Below are positions 1 through 8,628 of a DNA stretch of 64,000 bases, one piece after another; position 1 is the stretch's first letter, and each line of letters opens with the position of its first letter. Both the position numbers and the translations under genes were made by a program. The stretch is from Mucilaginibacter ginsenosidivorax (GTDB lineage Bacteria > Bacteroidota > Bacteroidia > Sphingobacteriales > Sphingobacteriaceae), in contig NZ_CP042437.1 in assembly GCF_007971525.1 (NCBI RefSeq), forward strand, positions 4,898,001 through 4,962,000, given 5' to 3'. The notes beneath the pieces are model-generated. The model worked only from the letters and a program-made list of their open reading frames with translations. It was not told where the DNA came from and did no database searches.

Positions 1-2487
1 TTTATGCGCGATGTTGCAACCATCGAGGACGGGGCAGATATTACTAACGGTTATGCGCTTATTAACGGCAAGCGTTCGGTTTACCTGCCTATTACCAAAT
101 CGGCCACGGCATCAACCTGGGAGGTAGTGCAGAATTTGAAGAAGGCATTACCAAGGTTCCAGGCTTTGGTACCGCCGGATGTAAAGCTGTCTTTTGTATT
201 CGATCAATCGATATATGTTATAAATGCCGTTAAAAGTTTGGCCGAAGAAGGTGCTATCGGCGCGGTACTTACCGGCTTAATGGTATTACTGTTCCTGGGC
301 GACAGGCGCGGTGCGTTAATTGTAATATTAACCATCCCAACCTGTATCATCTCGGCAATATTCTTCCTTTCGCTGTTTCATCAAACCATCAATATCATGA
401 CGCTGAGCGGACTATCGCTGGCTATCGGGATCCTGGTGGATGAATCAACGGTGACTATCGAAAATATTCACCAGCATTTTGATATGGGTAAGCCCAAGGC
501 ATTAGCTATATGGGATGCCTGTAAAGAGATAGCCTTCCCCAAATTATTGATCCTGTTTTGTATCCTGGCGGTGTTTGCACCGGCTTTTACCATGACAGGT
601 ATACCCGGAGCTTTGTTTTTGCCACTGGCATTAGCCATCGGTTTCTCAATGATCATTTCTTACTTTTTGGCCCAAACATTTGTACCCATCATGGCCAACT
701 GGATTATGGTGAACAAGCACGAAGACCACAGCCACCCGGATGGTTTTGCGTTGGAGGATGAAGGTGAGCCATGGGAGCAAAAAGAAAAAGCGATGAAGCT
801 TGCGCTGGAGCACCATGGCGAAAAGGCTACCCGTTTTGACAAGTTCAGGGAAAGCTTTATGCGCCTGATGGACCGTATGCTGCCTGCCCGTAAGCTTATT
901 GTAACCGCATACGTAATAGGCGCATTTGCTTTGGCTTTTTTACTGTTCAACATCATTGGGCGCGATGTATTGCCTAAAGTAAATTCCGGCACATTCCAGG
1001 TACGTTTACGAGCGCCGGATGGTACCCGGCTTGAACGTACCGAGATTATAGCGGTTAAGGCACAGCATATATTGGGCGACATTGTGGGCAAAAACCACAT
1101 TGCTATCACCTCAACATTTGTTGGCTCGCACCCGTCGTCGTTTTCAACCAACCCGATATACCTGTTTATGGCCGGCCCGCAGGAGGCCGTTATGCAGATA
1201 AGCTTAACCGAGGATTACAAAGTAAACCTTGATGATTTGAAAGAAAAAATACGCTACCAGGTTGCTAAACAAATACCGGGCGTAAAGTTATCTTTTGAGC
1301 CGATAGAGCTTACTGATAAAATTCTAAGCCAGGGCTCGCCTACACCTATCGAAATTGCATTGTCGGGCAAAAACAAAAAACAAAACCAGGAATATGCCTT
1401 CAAAATTTTAGATAAACTAAAGGATATCAAATACCTGCGCGACGCGCAAATAGGGCAGTCATTTAATTATCCAACCATCGATATCAATATCGACAGGCAA
1501 CGGGCGGCTCAATTGGGTGTTGGATTAAACGACATTTCGCGGTCACTGGTAGCCTCCACATCGTCATCAAGGTTTACCGAAAAAAATAACTGGATTGATG
1601 AAAAGGCAGGCTTAAGCTACCTTGTACAGGTACAGGTGCCCGAGTACCAGATGAGCAGTCTGAATGATGTGCGCGAGATACCCGTGTTGGCCAACCAGGC
1701 CCGCCCGGTACTGGGCGATGTTGCCGATATTAAAACAGGGGTTACCAACGGCGAAAACGATAATATTGGCGCAATACCAACCCTATCGGTAACGGCCAAC
1801 TTATACAACAAGGATTTGGGAACAGCCACAACCGATGTGCAAAAAGCCATTAACTCGTTAGGCAAACCACCTCGCGGTTTAACTATTGAAATGCGCGGTA
1901 TGAGCCAAACGTTAACAGATACACTGGATAGCCTGCAATCGGGGTTGATAGTAGCCATCCTGGTAATATTCCTGATGCTGGCTGCAAATTTCCAATCGTT
2001 TAAAATGTCATTGGTCGTATTATCAACAGTACCGGCTGTATTGTTTGGGTCGTTGTTTTTGGTAAAAATAATGGGGTCGACACTCAACCTGCAATCGTAC
2101 ATGGGTATGATCATGTCGGTAGGTGTATCCATCTCCAATGCGGTATTGCTGATAACCAACGCTGAAGAATTACGTAAGCACAATGGCGACGCGTTAAAAT
2201 CGGCCCGCGAGGCAGTTGCTCTTCGGTTACGCCCTATTTTGATGACCAGTTTGGCCATGATTGTAGGCATGGTGCCCATGGCATCGGGCCTGGGCGAAGG
2301 AGGCGATCAAACATCGCCATTAGGCCGTGCCGTTATTGGCGGGCTTATAGCCTCAACCTTTGCAGCTTTGCTGGTGTTACCACTGGTTTTTGCATGGGTA
2401 CAAGGCAACGCCACAACCCAATCCGTTTCATTAGACCCAGAAGATAAAGAAAGTAAATTTTATGTCCCTTTACATCATCATGAATAA
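1..2487 (+). CDS. RND efflux pump inner-membrane permease, 5' end missing
   Basis: The C-terminal 827 or more residues of an AcrB/HAE1-type RND permease; the reading frame is open to base 1, so the true start lies upstream (family length is about 1040 residues). Membrane segments of the first half, two hydrophilic periplasmic loops and the second bundle of membrane segments are visible. The TM4 signature reads GILVDESTVTIENI, so the usual proton-relay Asp-Asp pair is Asp-Glu here. It would export toxic compounds or metals across the envelope using the proton gradient, with the fusion protein encoded directly downstream (8-bp overlap). Long reading frames on the opposite strand are shadows. 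The substrate cannot be told from sequence. Confidence 0.93.
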   Translation, partial: FMRDVATIEDGADITNGYALINGKRSVYLPITKSATASTWEVVQNLKKALPRFQALVPPDVKLSFVFDQSIYVINAVKSLAEEGAIGAVLTGLMVLLFLGDRRGALIVILTIPTCIISAIFFLSLFHQTINIMTLSGLSLAIGILVDESTVTIENIHQHFDMGKPKALAIWDACKEIAFPKLLILFCILAVFAPAFTMTGIPGALFLPLALAIGFSMIISYFLAQTFVPIMANWIMVNKHEDHSHPDGFALEDEGEPWEQKEKAMKLALEHHGEKATRFDKFRESFMRLMDRMLPARKLIVTAYVIGAFALAFLLFNIIGRDVLPKVNSGTFQVRLRAPDGTRLERTEIIAVKAQHILGDIVGKNHIAITSTFVGSHPSSFSTNPIYLFMAGPQEAVMQISLTEDYKVNLDDLKEKIRYQVAKQIPGVKLSFEPIELTDKILSQGSPTPIEIALSGKNKKQNQEYAFKILDKLKDIKYLRDAQIGQSFNYPTIDINIDRQRAAQLGVGLNDISRSLVASTSSSRFTEKNNWIDEKAGLSYLVQVQVPEYQMSSLNDVREIPVLANQARPVLGDVADIKTGVTNGENDNIGAIPTLSVTANLYNKDLGTATTDVQKAINSLGKPPRGLTIEMRGMSQTLTDTLDSLQSGLIVAILVIFLMLAANFQSFKMSLVVLSTVPAVLFGSLFLVKIMGSTLNLQSYMGMIMSVGVSISNAVLLITNAEELRKHNGDALKSAREAVALRLRPILMTSLAMIVGMVPMASGLGEGGDQTSPLGRAVIGGLIASTFAALLVLPLVFAWVQGNATTQSVSLDPEDKESKFYVPLHHHE

Positions 2488-3610
2488 ATTTAAAAATAAA
2501 CCGATACTTATCCTTGCCGCTTTTGCTATTGCTTTAAGCTCATTAAGTGCTTGCCACTCTGATGATAAGGAAAAACAAGACCAACAGGCAGAAGAGCAAA
2601 CGCAGGCAGCTGCAGAAACGCCAACTGTTGAACTGGTGCCGGTAACCAAAGGTAAATTAAGCAGCAGCATTTCTATCCCAGGCGAGCTGATCCCTTACCA
2701 GCAGGTTGACCTTTATGCAAAAGTTAACAGCTACGTAAAAAAGCTTTTAGTTGATATAGGGTCTGAAGTACATGCCGGCCAGTTGCTGGTGGTGTTAGAG
2801 GCACCCGAAATAAACTCGCAGCTGGCAGGTGCGCAATCGCGCATTAAACAGTATGAGGCTGTTTATTATGCCAGCAAAGCAACCTACGACAGGTTGGTAA
2901 GCACCAGCAAAACCCCCGGAACTATTTCGCTGAACGACCTGGAACAGGCCGAAGCTAAAAAGAATGCGGATATGGCTAATGTGGAAGCTGCAAAATCTGC
3001 ATTAAAAGAAGTATCGGCTAATCTGGCTTACCTGGAGATAAGGGCTCCTTTTGATGGTGTTATCACCAGCCGTAATGTAAACCTGGGCGCTTATGTAGGC
3101 CCCGGTGGTAAAGGATCCGATCCATTGTTTACTTTGCAGGATCAAAACAGGCTGCGTTTGGTGGTATCGGTACCCGAAAACTATACCGGATCATTAAGTA
3201 ATAAAAGCGAAGTGAATTTTACCATAAAAGCCTTGCCTAATGAAAAATTTACAGCCCAGGTAAAACGTATGGCCGGTGCGCTTGACGAAAAGCTAAGGGC
3301 CGAGCGTTTGGAAATGGATGTTTACAATAAAAGTAAAAAACTACTGCCGCATATGTTTGCCGAAGTTAACGTTCCGCTGCCCGACGGCGACAGCACCTTT
3401 GTGGTGGCCAAAACGGCGGTAGCAACATCAACAGAGAAGGTTTTTGTAATTAAAGTAGTAAACAACAAAGCCCAATGGGTTGATGTAAAAAAAGGTCTTA
3501 CATCGGGCGATATGATGGAAATATTCGGCGATCTTAAACCTGGCGATAAACTGGTAAAAGTTGCCAGCGATGAAATAAGGAACGGAAGCAACGTGAAGGA
3601 AAAACAGTAA
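2480..3610 (+). CDS. RND efflux periplasmic adaptor (membrane fusion lipoprotein)
   Basis: A 376-residue HlyD/AcrA-type adaptor that links the RND permease to an outer-membrane channel. The start chosen is the ATG at 2480, whose ATGAATAA overlaps the permease stop; an earlier in-frame ATG at 2462 would give an unlikely leader. From this start the protein has a lipoprotein signal with lipobox LSAC, a Gln/Glu-rich linker, a biotinyl-lipoyl-like segment (QVDLYAKVNSYVKKLLVDIG), an alpha-helical hairpin (about residues 100-170), the second lipoyl half (LEIRAPFDGVITSRNV) and beta-barrel and proximal domains. Gene order permease then adaptor suggests one transcript. No TolC-like gene follows, so it lies upstream or elsewhere. 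Confidence 0.92.
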   Translation: MNKFKNKPILILAAFAIALSSLSACHSDDKEKQDQQAEEQTQAAAETPTVELVPVTKGKLSSSISIPGELIPYQQVDLYAKVNSYVKKLLVDIGSEVHAGQLLVVLEAPEINSQLAGAQSRIKQYEAVYYASKATYDRLVSTSKTPGTISLNDLEQAEAKKNADMANVEAAKSALKEVSANLAYLEIRAPFDGVITSRNVNLGAYVGPGGKGSDPLFTLQDQNRLRLVVSVPENYTGSLSNKSEVNFTIKALPNEKFTAQVKRMAGALDEKLRAERLEMDVYNKSKKLLPHMFAEVNVPLPDGDSTFVVAKTAVATSTEKVFVIKVVNNKAQWVDVKKGLTSGDMMEIFGDLKPGDKLVKVASDEIRNGSNVKEKQ

Positions 3611-3619
3611 GAAAAAAAT

Positions 3620-3677
3620 TTGAACGCCCTGCATTCCGATTGGCTGGTCTGCATGCAAGGCGTTCAACAATTTTTCT
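3620..3677 (+). terminator. Rho-independent terminator after the efflux operon
   Basis: Fifteen-base arms at 3620-3634 and 3653-3667 pair with one mismatch and are followed by CAATTTTT. It sits 10 bases after the adaptor stop codon. Confidence 0.75.
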
Positions 3678-3689
3678 ACGCCCGGGATA

Positions 3690-3765
3690 TGGTTTCACTT
3701 TTATGCCCCGCTCTTTGCCTCCCGTTGCTCTATCGGCAATTTTCTTTTATTAAAAGATGAAGTAC
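3690..3765. repeat. Possible degenerate half of the TCGAAATGACA repeat
   Basis: The stretch with TGCTCTATCGGCAATTTTC resembles the right half of the palindromic elements at 40805-40934 and 41391-41545, where the motif is CTCTATCGAAATGACA. It is short and diverged, so the relationship is tentative. Confidence 0.3.
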
Positions 3766-3819
3766 ATGGTAGCTTACGGATGCAGGGCCGGGTTATTTTA
3801 TAAGATGCCTTGCAATCTG

Positions 3820-4758
3820 TTAACGCCGGTTCTTCAGGGCTGATAAGTCACATTGCAGGTTTTTGTCCCAGTTGCCGGTTGTTGCAGCGGCATCATAGGT
3901 AGTTTGCATAAACTCAAGCAAAGTAGCTTCGGGATTTGCAGCTCGTTGCACCGATTCATAAGTGAGCAGGAACTCGCCCATTTCGGTGCTGTAAAATGCC
4001 TCGGGTGGTGCCACCTGCTGTGTGCCAAAATCATCCGGGGTAGGGTAACAATATGAATAGAATGTAGGGTGTGGAAATGCATCCGAACCCGCCCAAAAGC
4101 CGCATGAGCTTACCTCGTGCGAGTAGGCCTCCTGCATTACGGCTTTGGGCATATTGGGCATTGCGCCCTGGTGCAGGGGGGCCGGCTTGCCCGAAAAACG
4201 GGTAACAGCCAAATCAAAACCACCCCAGAAAAAATGTACCGGGCTGTTTTTGCCCCGGAAACCGGCCCGAAAATCGGTAAATACATTGTGTATGCGTACC
4301 AGGGCCTGCCAAAAGTTGTGCATTACAGCGGCATCATAGCCGCAGGGGGCATGGTTTTGGGCAAAAGGTATGGCTGGGTCAACCTCGTTGGGTACCGCGT
4401 AAATGGTTACGTCCACGCCGGCTTGTTGCAGGGTACTTATTAAACCGGTATAAAATTCGGATACCGTTTTACCACCCATGGCAAAATCAAGCTTTGCTCC
4501 CTGGCTGGTACTTATCTGTACCTGGTGGCTAATGAAATCAAGGTCGATCTGGAAAATACCACCCTCATATGGCATACTGCCGGTTGTTAGCCCTGTTGGG
4601 CTAACATACAAAGTAACCTGCCATGAATGATTGATCCAGGGCATTTGCTGCAGCCTTATTTTGCCAACTACCTGGGTGTACATGTGTACAGTCGCTATAG
4701 TTTCTTTGAGATTATGATAATCTAAAACAGGCCAGTTAGGGTTGGGGTGATTATTCAT
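3820..4758 (-). CDS. DUF5996 family protein
   Basis: A 312-residue soluble protein with no signal peptide or membrane segment. It matches the DUF5996 family as I know it: N-terminal WPVLDYHNLKETIATVHMYTQ, then VSPTGLTTGSMPY, then a central TRFSGK and a C-terminal FYSYCYPTPDDF segment. The family has no established activity. It stands alone, convergent with the efflux operon. Function unknown. Confidence 0.8.
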   Translation of the reverse strand: MNNHPNPNWPVLDYHNLKETIATVHMYTQVVGKIRLQQMPWINHSWQVTLYVSPTGLTTGSMPYEGGIFQIDLDFISHQVQISTSQGAKLDFAMGGKTVSEFYTGLISTLQQAGVDVTIYAVPNEVDPAIPFAQNHAPCGYDAAVMHNFWQALVRIHNVFTDFRAGFRGKNSPVHFFWGGFDLAVTRFSGKPAPLHQGAMPNMPKAVMQEAYSHEVSSCGFWAGSDAFPHPTFYSYCYPTPDDFGTQQVAPPEAFYSTEMGEFLLTYESVQRAANPEATLLEFMQTTYDAAATTGNWDKNLQCDLSALKNRR

Positions 4759-4857
4759 TTGCTGTGGATTTTTTAGGGAACAATGGAGGACAGTTTATGT
4801 TTTGAGATATAATTACTGTAAACCTACGCCTGATTTTGCCAAACAGCCGTCATTTCG

Positions 4858-5802
4858 CTATGTTCTATATTCTTCCGCTAAACCTGCCTTATAAACCATT
4901 GCCAGCCAGACACCCTGGATAATAAGGAACGATATAAGGCAAAAAAGCAAATAAAAATCTGCTCTTGATCCAGGCTCAAAACCCTCGCCATAGGCCTCGA
5001 AAATTAGAGCTTTATTGAGTTGGATATTCCTGGAAGTGTTGATTGCGGCAAGGTAAGCCTGGTAAGGGCCACTGTTGTCCATCCGTTCCAGGTAATTAAA
5101 CTCTTGTAAGTTTTTGGTACTGAACCGGAGATAAACGTCATCTGTAAAACGATCTATCTCGGCATCGTTGCTTTCATGCCCCTGGTTTTTTACAAGCTCC
5201 TGATATTTTATACCCAACCAAGCTATTGGTTTAAGAACTACAATGTTGGTCTTTACAAGGTCGAGGTTATTAGTTATGGTATCTTTTGGGCTGGCATACG
5301 CGGGGCAAGCAAAATATATCTCGACGCCGAAATTTTCCTTATGATCGCCGCTTATAAAATGGGTACTGTAAACAGTCGCCTGTTTTTTACATGCATAAAA
5401 ATCTTTAATTTTATAATACCGGGTTAAGGGCTTTTGGGCTACCTGGCTAACCGATTGTAGTTCGGTTAGTCTATCGGTACGGACAATCAAATACTTTTGA
5501 GCAAATATCGTTGGCACACATAAGCCAAAGATGGCAAGCAAAAAATAAAAGCCGGTAGGATTTCCACGGCCACTATCGGGCTCAAGCTTTAGAAAACGCA
5601 GACGTGGCATAATAAATATCAGCACCGGCCACTGACAAGTTATAAGTGGTAAGCCATAGATGATCATCGATTCCGTAGGTGTAAACCAGCGCAGGTAAAT
5701 GCACAGCAACCAATGGAAAAAAGTAAAAAGACCGATAAAACTTGTATTTAAAATCAAATAGGGCAAAAAGAGGTTTTTGAACCTGAAACTTGAATCGGAC
5801 AT
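4858..5802 (-). CDS. Membrane protein of unknown function
   Basis: A 314-residue protein with about three N-terminal membrane segments (residues 10-35, 45-65, 85-105), a long soluble part of about 170 residues and a C-terminal membrane segment (about 280-305). The middle contains TRYYKIKDFYACKKQATVYST. From memory this resembles a module found next to rhomboid protease domains in Bacteroidota proteins, but no rhomboid GxSG or catalytic His is present, so if related it lacks the protease. That comparison could not be tested. The gene stands alone with 100 to 180 bases of spacer on each side. Confidence 0.6.
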   Translation of the reverse strand: MSDSSFRFKNLFLPYLILNTSFIGLFTFFHWLLCIYLRWFTPTESMIIYGLPLITCQWPVLIFIMPRLRFLKLEPDSGRGNPTGFYFLLAIFGLCVPTIFAQKYLIVRTDRLTELQSVSQVAQKPLTRYYKIKDFYACKKQATVYSTHFISGDHKENFGVEIYFACPAYASPKDTITNNLDLVKTNIVVLKPIAWLGIKYQELVKNQGHESNDAEIDRFTDDVYLRFSTKNLQEFNYLERMDNSGPYQAYLAAINTSRNIQLNKALIFEAYGEGFEPGSRADFYLLFCLISFLIIQGVWLAMVYKAGLAEEYRT

Positions 5803-5984
5803 TAATAAATTAAACTTTGTTATTTGATTGCAACATCGGCCAAATATTACAAGATATTGAAAATATCAACCTGGCCGATCAGTATTCTCTTCGTCGTTAT
5901 TGTTCAAAAAAACTTCTTTGGTGCCAACTGAAAAAGGAGGTACAGTTTATCAGTTAAATACTATCTGTAAACGCAAGGATGTTT

Positions 5985-6383
5985 TTAATAATAAAAATAA
6001 ATCATAAAAAACACCACACTCATGTATAGCCACAAAACAGAAAAAATAATGTGTACAGTGCTTTCCAGGCGTTTACCCTTCCACAAATCTGACGAGTAAC
6101 CAAAAAATTGGATTACTAATCTTGCCGTCCAGAATATTCCCAAACCGAAAGCAATGCGGTTACCCAGTTTGGTTGCAACCAGGTCATGGGCCGAGGTAAG
6201 GCACAGGCAGCTCATTAAGCCAAGGGTAAGGGCGATAAAAAAAGTATGCACATACATCATTTGCCGGTTAACAAGGCTTACATCCCGAAGTTCGGTTACC
6301 CAGTTAAAATACCTTGGGAATACGCTGTGGAGCAAAGCCAGCACCATTAAAATTATACCGACTATTTTAATTTGTGTTTCCAT
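5985..6383 (-). CDS. Small four-helix membrane protein
   Basis: A 132-residue protein made almost wholly of four hydrophobic helices. The start is the ATG at 6383, which lies inside the 3' end of the upstream methyltransferase gene (17-bp overlap, different frame); an earlier start would be a non-ATG codon. It is the last gene of the DoxX-like / DUF2071 / methyltransferase run. No catalytic motif is seen and I do not recognise the family with certainty. Translational coupling to its neighbour suggests a joint role. Confidence 0.75.
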   Translation of the reverse strand: METQIKIVGIILMVLALLHSVFPRYFNWVTELRDVSLVNRQMMYVHTFFIALTLGLMSCLCLTSAHDLVATKLGNRIAFGLGIFWTARLVIQFFGYSSDLWKGKRLESTVHIIFSVLWLYMSVVFFMIYFYY

Positions 6384-7137
6384 TTTTACTGAGCACAAAG
6401 TTGGTAGTAAAGGGAGTGAATTTTGTTTCGCGGGCTATGTTAAGTCCGGCGTTAGCAAATGTGCTCAACCAGGATTGCCTGGACATAAAATGAAAGAAAC
6501 CCAGGTTGTAGGCCATAAAGTTAGGCACGTCCCGAAGATGCTCGAGTAACACTATTTTGCAGCCGGGTTTTAAAACCCGGTTAAGCTCCCCGAAAAATTG
6601 GTCGCGACCGGCCTTATCCCTTATTTCATGGGCGGCAAATATTAAAAATACAACGTCGGCGTAGTTATCCGGTAGGGGTATTGCAGCGGTGCTTATCCGT
6701 ACCGTTCCATTAAAGGCGGGGTAGGCCCTTCGCGCCCGTTTTATAGAAACCTCGGTATGTCTTTGGGGATCATAAAAATCATAAACTGTTAACAATGCGC
6801 CGGGGTATTTAAGCTGTAAAAGCGCACTGGTTTCATCAAAACCCGCATTGATATTTACCAGTATAGGATGTGTGGTAGCCGGCAGGACAGTTACATTTAT
6901 CCAGTTTAGTTTGTACAGGCCCGAAAGGTCATAGATGTACAAAGAGATAGCCAACGATACCAACGTTGATAGGGTAACCAGGCAGCTAAATATAACTATT
7001 AAAACGCTGAATGGGGACTTGAGATAAGGAGACGCTAAAAGCAAGCCTGTTACCAATACGGCAGCAAGGATATAAAAGTGCCGGTTAAAGCGGATAATGT
7101 TCCATACGCCCTGCAATGGTTTTCTTAATGGTTCCAT
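6367..7137 (-). CDS. Membrane-anchored class I SAM-dependent methyltransferase
   Basis: A 256-residue protein with two N-terminal membrane helices (about residues 22-40 and 42-66) followed by a methyltransferase-like fold. The nucleotide-binding motif is unusual (PILVNINAGFDET rather than VLDxGxGxG). The later parts are more typical: LTVYDFYDP (acidic residue after strand 2), AAIPLPDNYADVVFLIFAAHEI and ELNRVLKPGCKIVLLEHLRD. It overlaps the DUF2071 gene by 13 bp upstream and the small membrane protein by 17 bp downstream, so all are probably translated together. The methyl acceptor is unknown; a lipid or quinone is plausible given the membrane anchor, but that is inference. Confidence 0.8.
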   Translation of the reverse strand: MEPLRKPLQGVWNIIRFNRHFYILAAVLVTGLLLASPYLKSPFSVLIVIFSCLVTLSTLVSLAISLYIYDLSGLYKLNWINVTVLPATTHPILVNINAGFDETSALLQLKYPGALLTVYDFYDPQRHTEVSIKRARRAYPAFNGTVRISTAAIPLPDNYADVVFLIFAAHEIRDKAGRDQFFGELNRVLKPGCKIVLLEHLRDVPNFMAYNLGFFHFMSRQSWLSTFANAGLNIARETKFTPFTTNFVLSKNGNTN

Positions 7138-7865
7138 TGCTCAGTCCTTCCTTTTTTCCAGTGATACGGAATGTTATTAATGATAAAAGCATTGGCCAAA
7201 ACCCCGCCGGCTAATTCCATATCGTCAAAAAACGAAATGTGCCGGCTTATAACCTCAACAGGTTTCGGAATCCAATCTTCCCTTACACCTTCAATAATCA
7301 ACACCTTTTTTGCTTGCTTATTATATGTAAAGGTAAACGGCAGTGGGCCGGCAAACTTGCGCGCCTCCTTCCAATCTGTAAAAGGAGAGCCGGCAGGCAG
7401 AGCGATCTCCCCGCCTTTTAGATTTATATGCAGGTCGAGACCGGATTTTGCAGATTGGATGTAAAGCTGATCGTCATGCTGTTGTTGTACAATATCTGTA
7501 GTGGTGTAAGCATAATGGGTAAACAGGTTGCCCAGGTACTCCATCATCTTTTTATCCGTTTCGGATTTTAATATATACAGGCCCCGTAAGCGCTTGCCAG
7601 CATTGTTGGTATAACGGACAAATACGCGGTAACCTATCAGCGTAAAATCATTCCCCATAAACTTAGGGAACCCTTTTGGTCGCAATCCCGTGGTGTTAAC
7701 CAGCGCAATGGCTATAAACGCCCACTTATCCTGGTAAGCATCCAGCGTTAAACATTCTGGAATTAAATGCGCTAATTGTTCCTTCGGAAAAGCGAATGTT
7801 AATACAACAGAATGCTCAAAAAAAGCCTCGACAGCAAAAGGATGGTCTTTTAAAAATGCAGGCAT
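7125..7865 (-). CDS. DUF2071 family protein
   Basis: A 246-residue soluble protein with the DUF2071 pattern: an N-terminal MPAFLKDHPFAVEAFFEHSV, then FPKEQLAHLIPECLTLDAY, then a GYRVFVRYTNNAGKRLRGLYIL strand-rich core. The family is structurally related to acetoacetate decarboxylase but has no proven reaction. It lies 4 bases after the DoxX-like gene and overlaps the methyltransferase gene, forming a compact operon. Confidence 0.8.
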   Translation of the reverse strand: MPAFLKDHPFAVEAFFEHSVVLTFAFPKEQLAHLIPECLTLDAYQDKWAFIAIALVNTTGLRPKGFPKFMGNDFTLIGYRVFVRYTNNAGKRLRGLYILKSETDKKMMEYLGNLFTHYAYTTTDIVQQQHDDQLYIQSAKSGLDLHINLKGGEIALPAGSPFTDWKEARKFAGPLPFTFTYNKQAKKVLIIEGVREDWIPKPVEVISRHISFFDDMELAGGVLANAFIINNIPYHWKKGRTEQWNH

Positions 7866-7869
7866 ATGA

Positions 7870-8253
7870 TTAAATCACCAGGTTTTTACGGAGTTTGAAT
7901 TCGTTGTAGTAAATCAACGCGATGAACATAAACGCGAAGGCCGAATTTGCCTTGCCCCATAACAACAAATCGGGTGCTAAAACAAACTCAATACAGTTCA
8001 TGATTGCGATAATAAGCATTTGTGCTACTGCATTTAAGCGGGATTTGATGCCGCTGATGATCCATACGGCCATCAAAATTTCTGAAACGCCTATCAATTT
8101 GGTTAACAGCCCGGCATGCGTTTCGCCCAAAATTCTGCCTACAATTTGCTGGTGACGCGGCACCAGGTTAAGCACCTTGCAAAGCAAGCCATTGGCAAGC
8201 CACACCAGGGCAATCATTATGGTTAATATTTTATGAATGGTGGCTTTGGTCAT
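7870..8253 (-). CDS. DoxX-like integral membrane protein
   Basis: A 127-residue protein with four hydrophobic helices. It has the family features: ALVWLANGLLCKVLNLVPRHQQIV near the N-terminus, GVSEILMAVWIISG in the middle, and a charged C-terminal tail. DoxX-like proteins are small membrane proteins sometimes tied to quinone or redox chemistry. It is the first gene of a four-gene minus-strand operon (spacing to DUF2071 is 4 bases). A 101-base spacer separates it from the thiamin-switch operon upstream. Confidence 0.83.
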   Translation of the reverse strand: MTKATIHKILTIMIALVWLANGLLCKVLNLVPRHQQIVGRILGETHAGLLTKLIGVSEILMAVWIISGIKSRLNAVAQMLIIAIMNCIEFVLAPDLLLWGKANSAFAFMFIALIYYNEFKLRKNLVI

Positions 8254-8354
8254 TTATATTGTTTGATGGCTTAAATATAAATGATAAAAACGGTGGTTGG
8301 ATAAATGCCGTTAACAAACCATGTGATAAAAAGCTCTTTTACCAAACGAATTTT

Positions 8355-8627
8355 CTATCCTTCCGTTACCGTTGGCAGCAACCTGATGTCTTCAATGCCA
8401 TGATCTATCTTCCAACGTTCCACAATAGGCTGCTCCAGTTTTATCTGCCTGTATTCATCGGGCGACATAATAGGCACGCCATAAACAATAGGGTATTTGC
8501 GCAGGCAGGCGGTGCAGCTTAATATGCCTTCTATAATATTTTGTTCGGTATCTTTTACAAATACCTGTAAAGTAAGGTCCTGCTTATCAAAAGGGCAGCA
8601 TAGTTTATTAATGGTTTTTAGTTTCAT
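8355..8627 (-). CDS. Trm112-like zinc-ribbon protein
   Basis: A 90-residue protein with a Trm112-type layout: LCCPFDKQDL (Cys10, Cys11), then SCTACLRKYPIVYGVPIMSPDEY (Cys38, Cys41). One usual zinc Cys is replaced by Asp14. Trm112-family proteins are activating partners of SAM methyltransferases. Its operon begins with a methyltransferase, so it may partner with that enzyme; this is inference. It starts one base after the stop of the ThiE-like gene and closes the TPP-riboswitch operon. Confidence 0.75.
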   Translation of the reverse strand: MKLKTINKLCCPFDKQDLTLQVFVKDTEQNIIEGILSCTACLRKYPIVYGVPIMSPDEYRQIKLEQPIVERWKIDHGIEDIRLLPTVTEG

Positions 8628-8628
8628 G

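Noticed and set aside
660..2279. Long open frames on the minus strand within the RND pump gene
   Set aside because: They lie entirely inside a well-recognised gene, have no homology-like motifs and arise from its codon composition.
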